Source of the DNA: Spirochaetia bacterium
GTDB lineage: Bacteria > Spirochaetota > Spirochaetia > DTKZ01
Direction: 5' to 3'
NCBI GenBank assembly: GCA_031270615.1
Contig: JAISXE010000210.1
Coordinates: forward strand, 1 to 17,821
Length of the DNA stretch: 17,821 bases
The notes beneath the pieces were generated by a model that was not told the DNA's origin, did no database searches, and saw only the letters and a list, made by a program, of their open reading frames with translations. Positions within the stretch are counted from its first letter, which is position 1. Each line of letters opens with the position of its first letter. Positions 1-5,938 of this stretch are shown in pieces. The translations under genes and the position numbers were made by a program.

Positions 1-233
1 ATAACGCATAGCACACAAGGGCAAAAATTCACCACGGACAACACGGACTGCGCACGCCGAAATAAACGCAGGCCCATCAGGGCGTGTCTTTGCCCACCCG
101 GCAACAGGGCGAGAGGCCCAAAAACGGTTCTGTCGTATATAAAGGCGACAGGCCGACAAAGACAGACAACCCCCGGGGTTTCTAAACAACTTTTTTGAAA
201 AAAAATCTGTCCGGGTGGTCCGTGCCGTGTGGT
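1..233 (+). repeat. Dispersed inverted-repeat element, left copy (interrupted)
   Basis: Bases 1-48 match 17651-17698 at 45 of 48 positions, and 173-190 match 17705-17722 exactly, so the two window ends carry the same element in the same orientation. The left arm of the inverted repeat is ACCACGGACAACACGGAC (31-48). The right arm, near 218-233 (GTCCGTGCCGTGTGGT), is degraded and two bases shorter than expected. Compared with the right-hand copy, this one carries about 122 extra bases (49-172) in the loop. No reading frame in it looks real. It resembles a non-coding dispersed or MITE-like repeat. The repeat is seen directly; its class is inferred. Confidence 0.75.
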
Positions 234-255
234 TTCTTCGCGCCAGGGGCTGGTC

Positions 256-407
256 GCAATTTTGCGAAGCAAAATTGCTGCTCGCCCATGCAACCTGGAT
301 TGAAGCGGAAACCCCGCAGCGCGGCAGCGCGAGGAGTTGGAGCGGAAAGCCCGGCCCCGGCGCGTGGCGCCGGGGGGCGCCCAAATTCTTGTCTTCATGC
401 TCCACCC
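256..407 (+). repeat. Modular hairpin repeat, copy 1
   Basis: In order: a perfect 10-bp hairpin with loop GAA (256-278); an 18-base linker containing CATGC; core A GGATTGAAGCGGAAACCCC (297-315); a short GC palindrome region (316-331); core B TTGGAGCGGAAAGCCCGG (337-354); a perfect 9-bp hairpin with loop GTG (355-375); and a tail starting GGCGCCCAAA (376) with CATGCT at 396-401. The same order of modules occurs at about 5647-5803 (minus strand) and 7607-7732 (plus strand). Cores and tail are conserved between copies while the palindromes differ in sequence. It ends about 30 bases before the rplU promoter. Function is unknown. Confidence 0.8.
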
Positions 408-438
408 CAAGCACTTGATCCCACCCTGTGCGGGGGGC

Positions 439-467
439 TTGACCTTTTGGTTTTTCCGTGCTATACA
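439..467 (+). promoter_or_regulatory. Promoter for the rplU operon
   Basis: TTGACC (439-444) and TATACA (462-467) are separated by 17 bases, and TG lies one base before the -10, giving an extended -10. This is a near-consensus sigma70-type promoter in an AT-rich patch, about 46 bases before the rplU start. It most likely drives the whole plus-strand operon to rsfS. Predicted from sequence only. Confidence 0.75.
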
Positions 468-513
468 TACTCTCCATTTATAATTTGGATTATATTTTAA
501 ACGGGGTAGTGCC

Positions 514-828
514 ATGTATGCGTTGGTTGAAATCAAGGGAAAGCAGTTTAAGGCGGAGAAGGGCGGCTTTTTGAAGGTGGACCTTTTTGGGGATGTCAAG
601 GGGTCTTCCCTTGAATTTGGGAACGTGCTTCTGTTGAGCGACGATTCGGGTGTCAGGGTCGGCTCGCCCTATGTGCAGGGCGTCACGGTGAAGACCGTGG
701 TCGAGGATCATAGGCGGGACAAGAAGATTATCGGTTTCAAGTACAAGAAGCGGAAGAATTACCGGCGGTCCTGGGGCCATAGGCAGTGGTATACGCTGCT
801 CAAGGTCGAGGATATCGCGGGGGCTTAG
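514..828 (+). CDS. rplU: 50S ribosomal protein L21
   Basis: A 104-residue protein of normal L21 length, beginning MYALVEIKGKQFKAEKG, which is the usual L21 opening. It has the conserved basic C-terminal block (KYKKRKNYRRSWGHRQ) that binds 23S rRNA, and ends in a typical lysine-valine-containing strand. L21 is an early-assembling large-subunit protein contacting L20 and 23S rRNA. The ATG at 514 follows a weak purine-rich site (GGGGT, 503-507) and a strong promoter. It is first in an operon with prp, rpmA and obg, an arrangement common in bacteria. Nothing unusual is seen in the protein. Confidence 0.96.
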   Translation: MYALVEIKGKQFKAEKGGFLKVDLFGDVKGSSLEFGNVLLLSDDSGVRVGSPYVQGVTVKTVVEDHRRDKKIIGFKYKKRKNYRRSWGHRQWYTLLKVEDIAGA

Positions 829-835
829 GGTTTTC

Positions 836-1171
836 GTGGTCCGGGTTTCCGTCGAGGTGGACGGGGGGGGCTGCCTGCGGCGCCTTGAGGCGCGGGGGCA
901 CGCCCTTGCGCGGGGCGCGGGCTACAGCCCTGCCTGCGCGGCGGCGAGCTGCCTTTTGCGGACGGCGGCGGGTCTTTTCGAGGCGGAGGGCGCGGCGGAC
1001 GCGCGGGTTTCCCTGCCTGCGGAGGGGAATATGGATATAACGGTCGGGAAAATCCCCGTTTCCTTGAGGGAGCGCTTCCGGGGGATAACGGATTTTCTTG
1101 TGTGCGGGCTTGTGCGGGTTTCGGAGGAAGCGCCGGAAGACTTGGTCGTGTCAGGTCTTAAACTAGAATAA
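836..1171 (+). CDS. prp: Prp-type cysteine protease (YsxB family)
   Basis: A 111-residue protein encoded between rplU and rpmA, the classic position of Prp/YsxB. The catalytic pair is visible: His22 in RGHA and Cys34 in SPACAAAS, with the 12-residue spacing and CAA-S signature of the family. In Firmicutes, Prp removes an N-terminal extension from L27 before the ribosome is functional. The L27 encoded next here has no obvious extension, so the substrate is uncertain. The GTG start at 836 lies 7 bases after the rplU stop, with a weak AGGG ribosome site overlapping that stop. The central part is very GC-rich and alanine-rich, and divergent from well-known members. Confidence 0.85.
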   Translation: MVRVSVEVDGGGCLRRLEARGHALARGAGYSPACAAASCLLRTAAGLFEAEGAADARVSLPAEGNMDITVGKIPVSLRERFRGITDFLVCGLVRVSEEAPEDLVVSGLKLE

Positions 1172-1189
1172 AAACAAGGGAGATGCGGT

Positions 1190-1543
1190 ATGGCGCATAA
1201 AAAGGGCGGCGGGAGTTCCAAGAACGGCCGCGATTCGGCGGGGCGGCGGCTCGGGGTAAAGCGTTACGGCAGCGAGACCGTCAAGGCGGGGGAAATCCTC
1301 GTGCGGCAGCGCGGGACGCGCTTTCATCCCGGCCTGAATGTGGGCAAGGGGAAGGACGATACCCTTTTCGCGAAGGCCGCCGGGAAGGTGGTTTTCAAGA
1401 CCCGGCGCGGGAAAAAAGTCGTCGCGATAGAGCCTTCGGCGGGGCCTTCTGCCCAGTCTCAGGCGGCGGCCCAGACCCAGGCTGAAGTCCAGTCTCAGGC
1501 TGTGGCCGAGACCCAGGCCGCGGCCGGCGCCCCCCAGGCTTGA
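1190..1543 (+). CDS. rpmA: 50S ribosomal protein L27 with Gln/Ala-rich tail
   Basis: Residues 1-82 are a full L27: MAHKKGGGSSKNGRDSAGRR, then a RYGSETVKAGEILVRQRGT strand and the GKGKDDTLFAKAAG core. The N terminus of L27 reaches the peptidyl-transferase centre and helps place the 3' ends of tRNAs. The ATG at 1190 follows a good site (AAGGGAG, 1176-1182) with 7-base spacing. No in-frame upstream start would add a cleavable extension. Residues about 83-117 form a tail of repeated AQ/SQ/TQ/EQ units absent from the roughly 85-residue E. coli protein. The tail is probably disordered and solvent-exposed; its role is unknown. Confidence 0.96.
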   Translation: MAHKKGGGSSKNGRDSAGRRLGVKRYGSETVKAGEILVRQRGTRFHPGLNVGKGKDDTLFAKAAGKVVFKTRRGKKVVAIEPSAGPSAQSQAAAQTQAEVQSQAVAETQAAAGAPQA

Positions 1544-1553
1544 ATCCGCTTGC

Positions 1554-1573
1554 CCTCTATTTCTTCATAGAGG
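1554..1573 (+). promoter_or_regulatory. Hairpin enclosing the obg ribosome-binding site
   Basis: CCTCTAT (1554-1560) and ATAGAGG (1567-1573) form a perfect 7-bp stem with a 6-base loop (TTCTTC), immediately before the obg GTG at 1580. The only plausible Shine-Dalgarno sequence, AGAGG, lies in the 3' arm, so folding would hide it. A weak terminator is an alternative, but only a short CTTTT follows the stem. The structure is seen in sequence; a regulatory role is inferred. Confidence 0.45.
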
Positions 1574-1579
1574 CTTTTC

Positions 1580-2626
1580 GTGTATACATTCGTTGATGAG
1601 GTCATTCTCGATGTCGCGTCCGGTTCCGGGGGGGCCGGATGTGTTTCTTTCCGGCGCGAGAAGTACATCCCCCGTGGCGGGCCGGACGGCGGCGATGGGG
1701 GCCGGGGAGGGGATGTCGTTTTTGTGGTGCGGCGGAATCTGAAAACCCTGCGGCACCTGCGGAAGAATCCCCACCTGCGCGCGGGAAACGGCAGCCCGGG
1801 GGAGGGCAGGCAGAGGCACGGCAGGGACGGGGCGGATCTTGAAATCCTCCTGCCGCCGGGTTCCCTCCTCAACGAGGTGGATACGGGCAGCCACATCCGG
1901 GAATTCCTTGCCGAGGGCGAGAGATGGGTTTTTCTTGGGGGCGGCATGGGGGGCAAGGGGAACACGCATTTTAAGTCCTCCCGCATCCGGGCGCCGCGTT
2001 TCGCCCAGCCGGGTATGCCGGGAGCCGAGCGCCGCATCAGGGTGGAGCTGAACATCATTGCCGATATTGGTTTTGTGGGTTTCCCCAACGCGGGGAAGTC
2101 GAGCCTCCTTGCGGTTCTTTCCAACGCCCGCCCCGAGGTGGCCGATTATCCTTTTACGACAAAGATTCCCAACCTCGGCGTCATGTCCGCCTATGGGCGC
2201 GAGCTGATTCTGGCCGATATTCCCGGCATCATCGAGGGGGCCTCGCTGGGGGCAGGGCTGGGTTTGAAGTTTTTGAAGCATATTTCCCGCACGGCGGCGC
2301 TGGCTTTTCTTGTGGATCTTTCCGCGCCGGGCTGGGAAACGGCTTTTGGTGTTTTGCTCCAGGAGCTTCGCGGCTACGCGCCGGAGCTGGCGGAAAAAAA
2401 ACGGATTCTTGTGGGGACAAAGCTGGACATCGAAGAGGCCGGCCGCGCCTTTCCCCGTTTCCGCGAGCAGTATCCGGACGAGCGCACGGCCGGCGTTTCC
2501 GCCCATACCCACGCGGGGCTGGACGCTTTGAAAAAGGAATTCGCCTGCCTTGCCGACGGGGAGGCGGAAGCGCAAAGCCGGGAGGAGCCAGGCGGTGAAG
2601 ATCGCGGTACTCGGCGGGACTTTTGA
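1580..2626 (+). CDS. obg: GTPase Obg (CgtA), short form
   Basis: A 348-residue ribosome-associated GTPase. The N-terminal glycine-rich Obg domain is present (about 1-158; FVDEVILDVASGSGGAGCVS then RREKYIPRGGPDGGDGG). The G domain follows: G1 GFPNAGKSS at 167-175, G3 DIPGIIEGAS, a G4 of the form TKLD in place of the usual NKxD, and G5 SAHTHAG. It ends soon after G5, so the optional C-terminal OCT domain is absent. Obg acts in late 50S assembly and stress/ppGpp signalling. The start is GTG at 1580 because the conserved FVDEV begins three residues later; the ribosome site AGAGG lies within a hairpin. The 3' end overlaps nadD by 32 bases. Confidence 0.95.
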   Translation: MYTFVDEVILDVASGSGGAGCVSFRREKYIPRGGPDGGDGGRGGDVVFVVRRNLKTLRHLRKNPHLRAGNGSPGEGRQRHGRDGADLEILLPPGSLLNEVDTGSHIREFLAEGERWVFLGGGMGGKGNTHFKSSRIRAPRFAQPGMPGAERRIRVELNIIADIGFVGFPNAGKSSLLAVLSNARPEVADYPFTTKIPNLGVMSAYGRELILADIPGIIEGASLGAGLGLKFLKHISRTAALAFLVDLSAPGWETAFGVLLQELRGYAPELAEKKRILVGTKLDIEEAGRAFPRFREQYPDERTAGVSAHTHAGLDALKKEFACLADGEAEAQSREEPGGEDRGTRRDF

Positions 2627-3164
2627 TCCCATCCACAACGGGCACCTGTTTCTGGCGGAGGAGGTCCTCTCGCTGGGCTACCGGCGCGTCATCTTCGTCC
2701 CGTCGTTCAAGCCCGCGCACAAGGAGGTCGGCGCGAAGGACGATCCGGCCCTGCGCCTTGAGATGACCCGCCTTGCCTGCGCCGGCAGGGAGGAGTTTAT
2801 CGTGGAGGACTGCGAGATCGCGCGGGCGGGGACTTCCTACACCATCCAGACAATAGACTACTTGAGGGAAAAATACGATTTTGGGGAGAAACCCGGCCTT
2901 GTTATCGGGGACGACCTTGTGGCCGGTTTCGGGTTCTGGAAAAAAGCCGGGGTTTTGAAAAAAGCCGTGAAGCTCATCATCGCCCACAGGTTGAGCGCGG
3001 AGAATTTTCCTTTTGAGGGAGACCATATCTATGTCGAAAACTCCATCCTCCCCCTGTCTTCATCGGAAATCAGGCAAAGGATCGCCGGGGGGAAGGCGTA
3101 CCGTTATCTTGTCCCGGAGGCCGTGTATGGCTTTATCCGTTCCCGCGGACTCTACCTGGACTAG
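2595..3164 (+). CDS. nadD: Nicotinate-nucleotide adenylyltransferase NadD
   Basis: A 189-residue enzyme joining ATP and nicotinate mononucleotide to give deamido-NAD in NAD synthesis. The nucleotidyltransferase signature GGTFDPIHNGH is at residues 7-17, PSFKPAHK follows, GDDLVAGFGFWKKAGVL matches the family's GxDxxxxfxxW segment, and SSSEIRQRI (155-163) carries the second ATP-binding motif. The C terminus (YLVPEAVYGFIRSRGLY) is typical. GTG 2595 is chosen because it places GGTFDP at the usual distance and follows GGAGGAG (2581-2587). A longer frame from 2550 adds unrelated residues inside obg. It overlaps obg by 32 bases and yqeK by 38, suggesting translational coupling. Confidence 0.95.
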   Translation: MKIAVLGGTFDPIHNGHLFLAEEVLSLGYRRVIFVPSFKPAHKEVGAKDDPALRLEMTRLACAGREEFIVEDCEIARAGTSYTIQTIDYLREKYDFGEKPGLVIGDDLVAGFGFWKKAGVLKKAVKLIIAHRLSAENFPFEGDHIYVENSILPLSSSEIRQRIAGGKAYRYLVPEAVYGFIRSRGLYLD

Positions 3165-3729
3165 CCTCTGCGGGAGGCTGGACGCTTTCCTGCGCCGCAG
3201 GCTTTCGGCCAGCCGTTACGCGCATTCGCTGGCCGTGGCGCGGCTCTGCCGGGCTTTGTGCCTGCGCTTCGGCTGTGACGCGCGGGCCGGGTATTTTGCG
3301 GGCCTGGGGCATGACGCGGCGCGGGAAATGCCCGAAGAGGAGCTTCTCGCGGAAGTAAAAAAAGCGGGTTTTGAGGCGGACGCCTACGAGATCGCGCACC
3401 CCCTTGTCCTGCACGCGCCCGTTTCCGCCCTGATCCTGCGCGCGCGCTTCGGGGTGGAGGACGCGCGGGTCTTCGAGGCGGTCCGCCGGCACACCCTCGG
3501 CGGCCCAGGCATGGGAACCCTGGCGAAGATCCTCTTTGCCGCCGACTACTGCGAGCCGGGCCGCGCCTTTGTCGACGGCGCCTTCCGCGAGGCCTGCCTG
3601 CGCTTGCCGCTTGAGGCCATGCTGGTTTATATTATTGACAATGAAAGGGCGCGGGGCCACGAGCCCTCGCCCCTGTCGCTGGCGATGTACGAGGAGCTCA
3701 AAAAGAACACCCCCAGGGAGACGAGGTGA
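3127..3729 (+). CDS. yqeK: HD-domain phosphohydrolase YqeK
   Basis: A 200-residue HD-superfamily protein of the YqeK type, characterised in other bacteria as a symmetrical diadenosine tetraphosphate hydrolase. Metal-binding residues are visible: His33 (RYAHSLAVAR), His62-Asp63 (AGLGHDAA), a later LHAPVSA, then RRHTLGGPGM and LAKILFAADYCEPGR, the characteristic second half of the domain. ATG 3127 is preceded by GGAGG (3116-3120) with 6-base spacing; the longer frame from 3013 is nadD in another frame. The adjacent nadD and downstream rsfS reproduce a widely conserved cluster. The stop overlaps the next start as GTGA. Confidence 0.9.
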   Translation: MALSVPADSTWTSLCGRLDAFLRRRLSASRYAHSLAVARLCRALCLRFGCDARAGYFAGLGHDAAREMPEEELLAEVKKAGFEADAYEIAHPLVLHAPVSALILRARFGVEDARVFEAVRRHTLGGPGMGTLAKILFAADYCEPGRAFVDGAFREACLRLPLEAMLVYIIDNERARGHEPSPLSLAMYEELKKNTPRETR

Positions 3730-4907
3730 AGGCGAAAGCGGGATTTTTTAACACGGGGGCGCTGTTCCTGTCCGGCATACTGCTTTTTTCGGCGGGAATC
3801 GGCGTCTTCCTCTATTTCCAGGTGCGGACCGACAGCATCACGACCCTGATTGCCGAGGAACGAACCATTGCCGTGCAGTTCATCCTGCAGGATGAAGGGA
3901 GTTTTCGTTTTTCGGAAATTTTCCTCTACAACCCGCGCACCGGCAAGGGGGCGATTATCGATATCCCCGGCAACATGGGAACGCTTATCAGCTCCCTGAA
4001 CCGCTACGACAGGATCGACGCCGTTTTTGACGCGGAGGACCCCGGGGATTTCAGATCCATGGTCGAGGGCTTCATGGGCATGGGCCTGCCTTTTTACTTT
4101 ATATTCTCCCCCGGCCAGATTGAACGCTTTGTCGACATCCTCGGCGGGGTTGAAATCTTCGTGGCCAACTCCATGGAAAAAGACAGCAGGGGCAACAGGG
4201 TGCTTCTGCCCTCGGGGAATGTCCTGCTCGACGGAGGCAAGGCCCGGCTGTATCTGTCTTTCGTTGACCCGGAAGAAACGGAGCTGGACAGAATCGGCAG
4301 AATCCAGAAATTCGTGCAGGCCATGCTGAAGAAGATGGGGGAGTCCGCCGCCTTTCTCTCCCACGAAAGGCTTGAGCCTTTTTTGGAATCGGCCTTCAGC
4401 ACCAACCTGGACAGCGCCGCTTTCCGCGCCCTGTGCGGGGGAATCGTGAAACTCGACATCGACAGAATCATTTTCCAGCGGGTTCTGGGAAACATCCGCA
4501 GCGTGGACAGCCAGCAGCTTCTGTTCCCCCATCTGGAAGGGCAGCTCTTCCGCGATTCGGTGCGCCAGATAAACGCAAGCCTTTCCAGCGCCGAGGCGCG
4601 CAGCATGGGGGAAATCGCCGTCAGTGTCGAAATCAGAAACGGAACCCGCACGACGGGTCTGGCGCGCCGCACCCGCGAGGTCTTCCAGAGCTTCGGGTTT
4701 GAGGTGGTGTCTTTCAGCAACGCGGAACAAAACGATGTGGCAAAAACCATCGTCATCGGCCGCAAGGGGAACCCCGAAGCCGCCTCGCGGGTCGCGGACA
4801 TCATCCGCTGCGCCAACATCGCCACGGAGCCCGGTTCCGCCGAAACCGCCTCTGCGGACGTCACAGTCATTTTAGGAGAGGATTTTGATGGACGCTACTG
4901 CAAATAG
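3726..4907 (+). CDS. Membrane-anchored LytR_C-domain protein with divergent LCP-like region
   Basis: A 393-residue protein. It has a short cytoplasmic start, one transmembrane segment (about residues 8-30, hydrophobic LFLSGILLFSAGIGVFLYF) and a long extracytoplasmic part. Residues about 40-280 resemble the LytR-CpsA-Psr fold in places (IDIPGNMGTLISSLNRYDRI; VDILGGVEIFV) but lack the usual Arg-Asp-Thr-type catalytic stretch. Residues about 296-393 are a clear LytR_C domain (VSVEIRNGTRTTGLARRTREV, then VVSFSNAEQNDVAKTIVI). Such proteins are linked to envelope polymer attachment, but enzymatic activity is doubtful here. GTG 3726 overlaps the yqeK stop by four bases; the 3' end overlaps rsfS by 20. 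Confidence 0.78.
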   Translation: MKAKAGFFNTGALFLSGILLFSAGIGVFLYFQVRTDSITTLIAEERTIAVQFILQDEGSFRFSEIFLYNPRTGKGAIIDIPGNMGTLISSLNRYDRIDAVFDAEDPGDFRSMVEGFMGMGLPFYFIFSPGQIERFVDILGGVEIFVANSMEKDSRGNRVLLPSGNVLLDGGKARLYLSFVDPEETELDRIGRIQKFVQAMLKKMGESAAFLSHERLEPFLESAFSTNLDSAAFRALCGGIVKLDIDRIIFQRVLGNIRSVDSQQLLFPHLEGQLFRDSVRQINASLSSAEARSMGEIAVSVEIRNGTRTTGLARRTREVFQSFGFEVVSFSNAEQNDVAKTIVIGRKGNPEAASRVADIIRCANIATEPGSAETASADVTVILGEDFDGRYCK

Positions 4908-5262
4908 CCGGCAGCTTGCCCTGCGAGTCGCCCGCGCCATAGAGGAACACAGGGGGCAGGACACCGTGGCCCTCGACATCGCAAAGCAGTCTTCGTTTAC
5001 CGACTGCTTTGTCATAACCACGGTGACAAGCCAGGCCCACATGCAGGGCCTTTACAAAAACATCCTTGATTTTTTTGACAAGGAAAAAGCGCCTCTCCCG
5101 CGCCGCAGGAAAAATATCGCCGGGGAGGGCTGGCTGATTCTGGATTGCGGATCCGTGGTCATCCATCTTATGACCCAGCAGTTGCGCGCCTTCTATGACC
5201 TGGAGCGCCTCTGGTTTGAAGGGGAAATCATTTTTCACTCATCGTCAAACTCGTCGTCATAA
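4888..5262 (+). CDS. rsfS: Ribosome silencing factor RsfS
   Basis: A 124-residue RsfS (RsfA/YbeB/Iojap family), which binds L14 and blocks subunit joining when nutrients are low. Visible family features are ALDIAKQSSFTDCFVITT near residue 30-48 and the C-terminal GEGWLILDCGSVVIHLM...FYDLERLW block. The start is ATG 4888, 7 bases after AGGAGAG (4874-4880); the TTG at 4885 is too close. It overlaps the preceding gene by 20 bases. The last residues (HSSSNSSS) extend beyond the usual end and are read from DNA that, on the other strand, encodes the acidic tail of the convergent gene. Confidence 0.93.
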   Translation: MDATANSRQLALRVARAIEEHRGQDTVALDIAKQSSFTDCFVITTVTSQAHMQGLYKNILDFFDKEKAPLPRRRKNIAGEGWLILDCGSVVIHLMTQQLRAFYDLERLWFEGEIIFHSSSNSSS

Positions 5263-5519
5263 TCCATGTCCTCATCGTCGTCGTCTTCGCCCTCAAACCC
5301 CTCGTCGTAATCGTCCTCATCGGTCTCGAAGTCGTCCTCTTCGTCATCCTCGTAATCGTCCTCTTCGTCTATGTCGTAGTCATCCTCGTCATCGTCATCG
5401 TCCTCGTCCTCGTAGTAGTCCTCGTCCTCATCATCATCGTCGTCAAAGTCGTAAGCGTCCTCCTCCTCATACATGTGCGTGATAAAATACTCTTCCAAAA
5501 TCTCTTCCTGTCTTGACAT
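5235..5519 (-). CDS. Small, extremely acidic protein of unknown function
   Basis: A 94-residue protein beginning MSRQEEILEEYFITHMYEEE. After residue 17 it is almost wholly Asp/Glu interrupted by single Tyr, Phe, Thr, Gly, Ile or Met. By count 64 of 94 residues are acidic and only Arg3 and His15 are basic. ATG 5519 is preferred over the upstream 5555 start because GGGGGAG precedes it with 6-7 bases spacing. A promoter with perfect TTGACA lies upstream. Mixed GAT/GAC and GAA/GAG use suggests selection on the protein, not only simple-repeat expansion. There is no signal peptide or recognised domain. An acidic chaperone-like or RNA-polymerase-delta-tail-like role is only a guess. The 3' end overlaps rsfS by 28 bases, convergently. 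Confidence 0.65.
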   Translation of the reverse strand: MSRQEEILEEYFITHMYEEEDAYDFDDDDDEDEDYYEDEDDDDDEDDYDIDEEDDYEDDEEDDFETDEDDYDEGFEGEDDDDEDMDYDDEFDDE

Positions 5520-5574
5520 CCGGTTCTCCCCCCTTTGCCGAGAATTTAACCTCACTAGAGCTATACCAATGGAA

Positions 5575-5603
5575 ATCTAAGTGAAGATAGATAAATTTGT
5601 CAA
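5575..5603 (-). promoter_or_regulatory. Promoter for the acidic-protein gene
   Basis: On the minus strand, consensus TTGACA (5603-5598) is followed after 17 bases by TTAGAT (5580-5575), or after 18 bases by TAGATT. The -35 is perfect and the -10 is modest. The surrounding stretch is AT-rich compared with the genes. It lies about 55 bases before the preferred start at 5519 and just downstream of the reversed modular repeat. Confidence 0.6.
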
Positions 5604-5646
5604 GGCTATATTCCGGCACTTGGAAAAAAGAATTTTGGGAAGGGAA

Positions 5647-5803
5647 GGGTGAAGCATGCAGCGAGGATTTTGGGCGCCTCCCCTGCGCGCGGCGCGCAGG
5701 GGCCGGGCTTTCCGCTCCAATCTTTTGGCCAAAGCCAAAAGGATTTCCGCTTCAATCCCTGGCGCATGGTTGCCCGCAGGGGAACCGCCAAAGGCGGTTC
5801 CCC
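5647..5803 (-). repeat. Modular hairpin repeat, copy 2 (reversed)
   Basis: Read on the minus strand: an 11-bp perfect hairpin with a 3-base loop (5803-5779), a 20-base linker containing CCATGC, core A GGATTGAAGCGGAAATCC (5758-5741), an 8-bp hairpin (5741-5722), core B ATTGGAGCGGAAAGCCCGG (5721-5703), a GC hairpin (5702-5680; 9-11 bp stem), and a tail GGCGCCCAAAATCC... with CATGCT, ending near 5647. Tail and cores align with copy 1, while all three stems differ from copy 1 in sequence yet remain perfectly paired. The element points toward the promoter of the acidic gene. Confidence 0.82.
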
Positions 5804-5804
5804 C

Positions 5805-5897
5805 CAAAATGTTGCGCTCTGGGGCTGCAAGCATGTTCCGCGTTGCGGGAGGCGTTTGGTTTGTAAGCGTCTTTTGGCGGCAAGGCGCAACATTTTG
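5805..5897. repeat. 13-bp inverted repeat enclosing 67 bases
   Basis: CAAAATGTTGCGC (5805-5817) is exactly complementary to GCGCAACATTTTG (5885-5897). The interior contains a smaller CCGC-GTT-GCGG hairpin (5838-5848). It directly abuts the first hairpin of modular repeat copy 2. It may be a separate small element or an extension of that copy; no matching arm is seen in copies 1 or 3. Confidence 0.7.
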
Positions 5898-5938
5898 ACC
5901 CCATCCGGCACGCGTAAATGGCTGTTGTAATCGCGGTG

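Larger units (their letters stand above)
1..513. other. Gene-free leader upstream of rplU
   Basis: No convincing gene is present in these 513 bases. In order they hold the interrupted dispersed repeat (1-233), one modular hairpin repeat (about 256-407), and a sigma70-type promoter (439-467) followed by the rplU ribosome-binding region. A 101-codon open frame at 195-500 runs through the repeats, has a random-looking composition and is not believed. Confidence 0.7.

Noticed and set aside
195..500. 101-codon plus-strand open frame upstream of rplU
   Set aside because: It runs through two repeat elements and the promoter, has no ribosome site, and its composition follows the palindromes.
1565..2638. 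357-codon minus-strand open frame opposite obg
   Set aside because: Same third-position artefact; the plus strand carries all Obg motifs.
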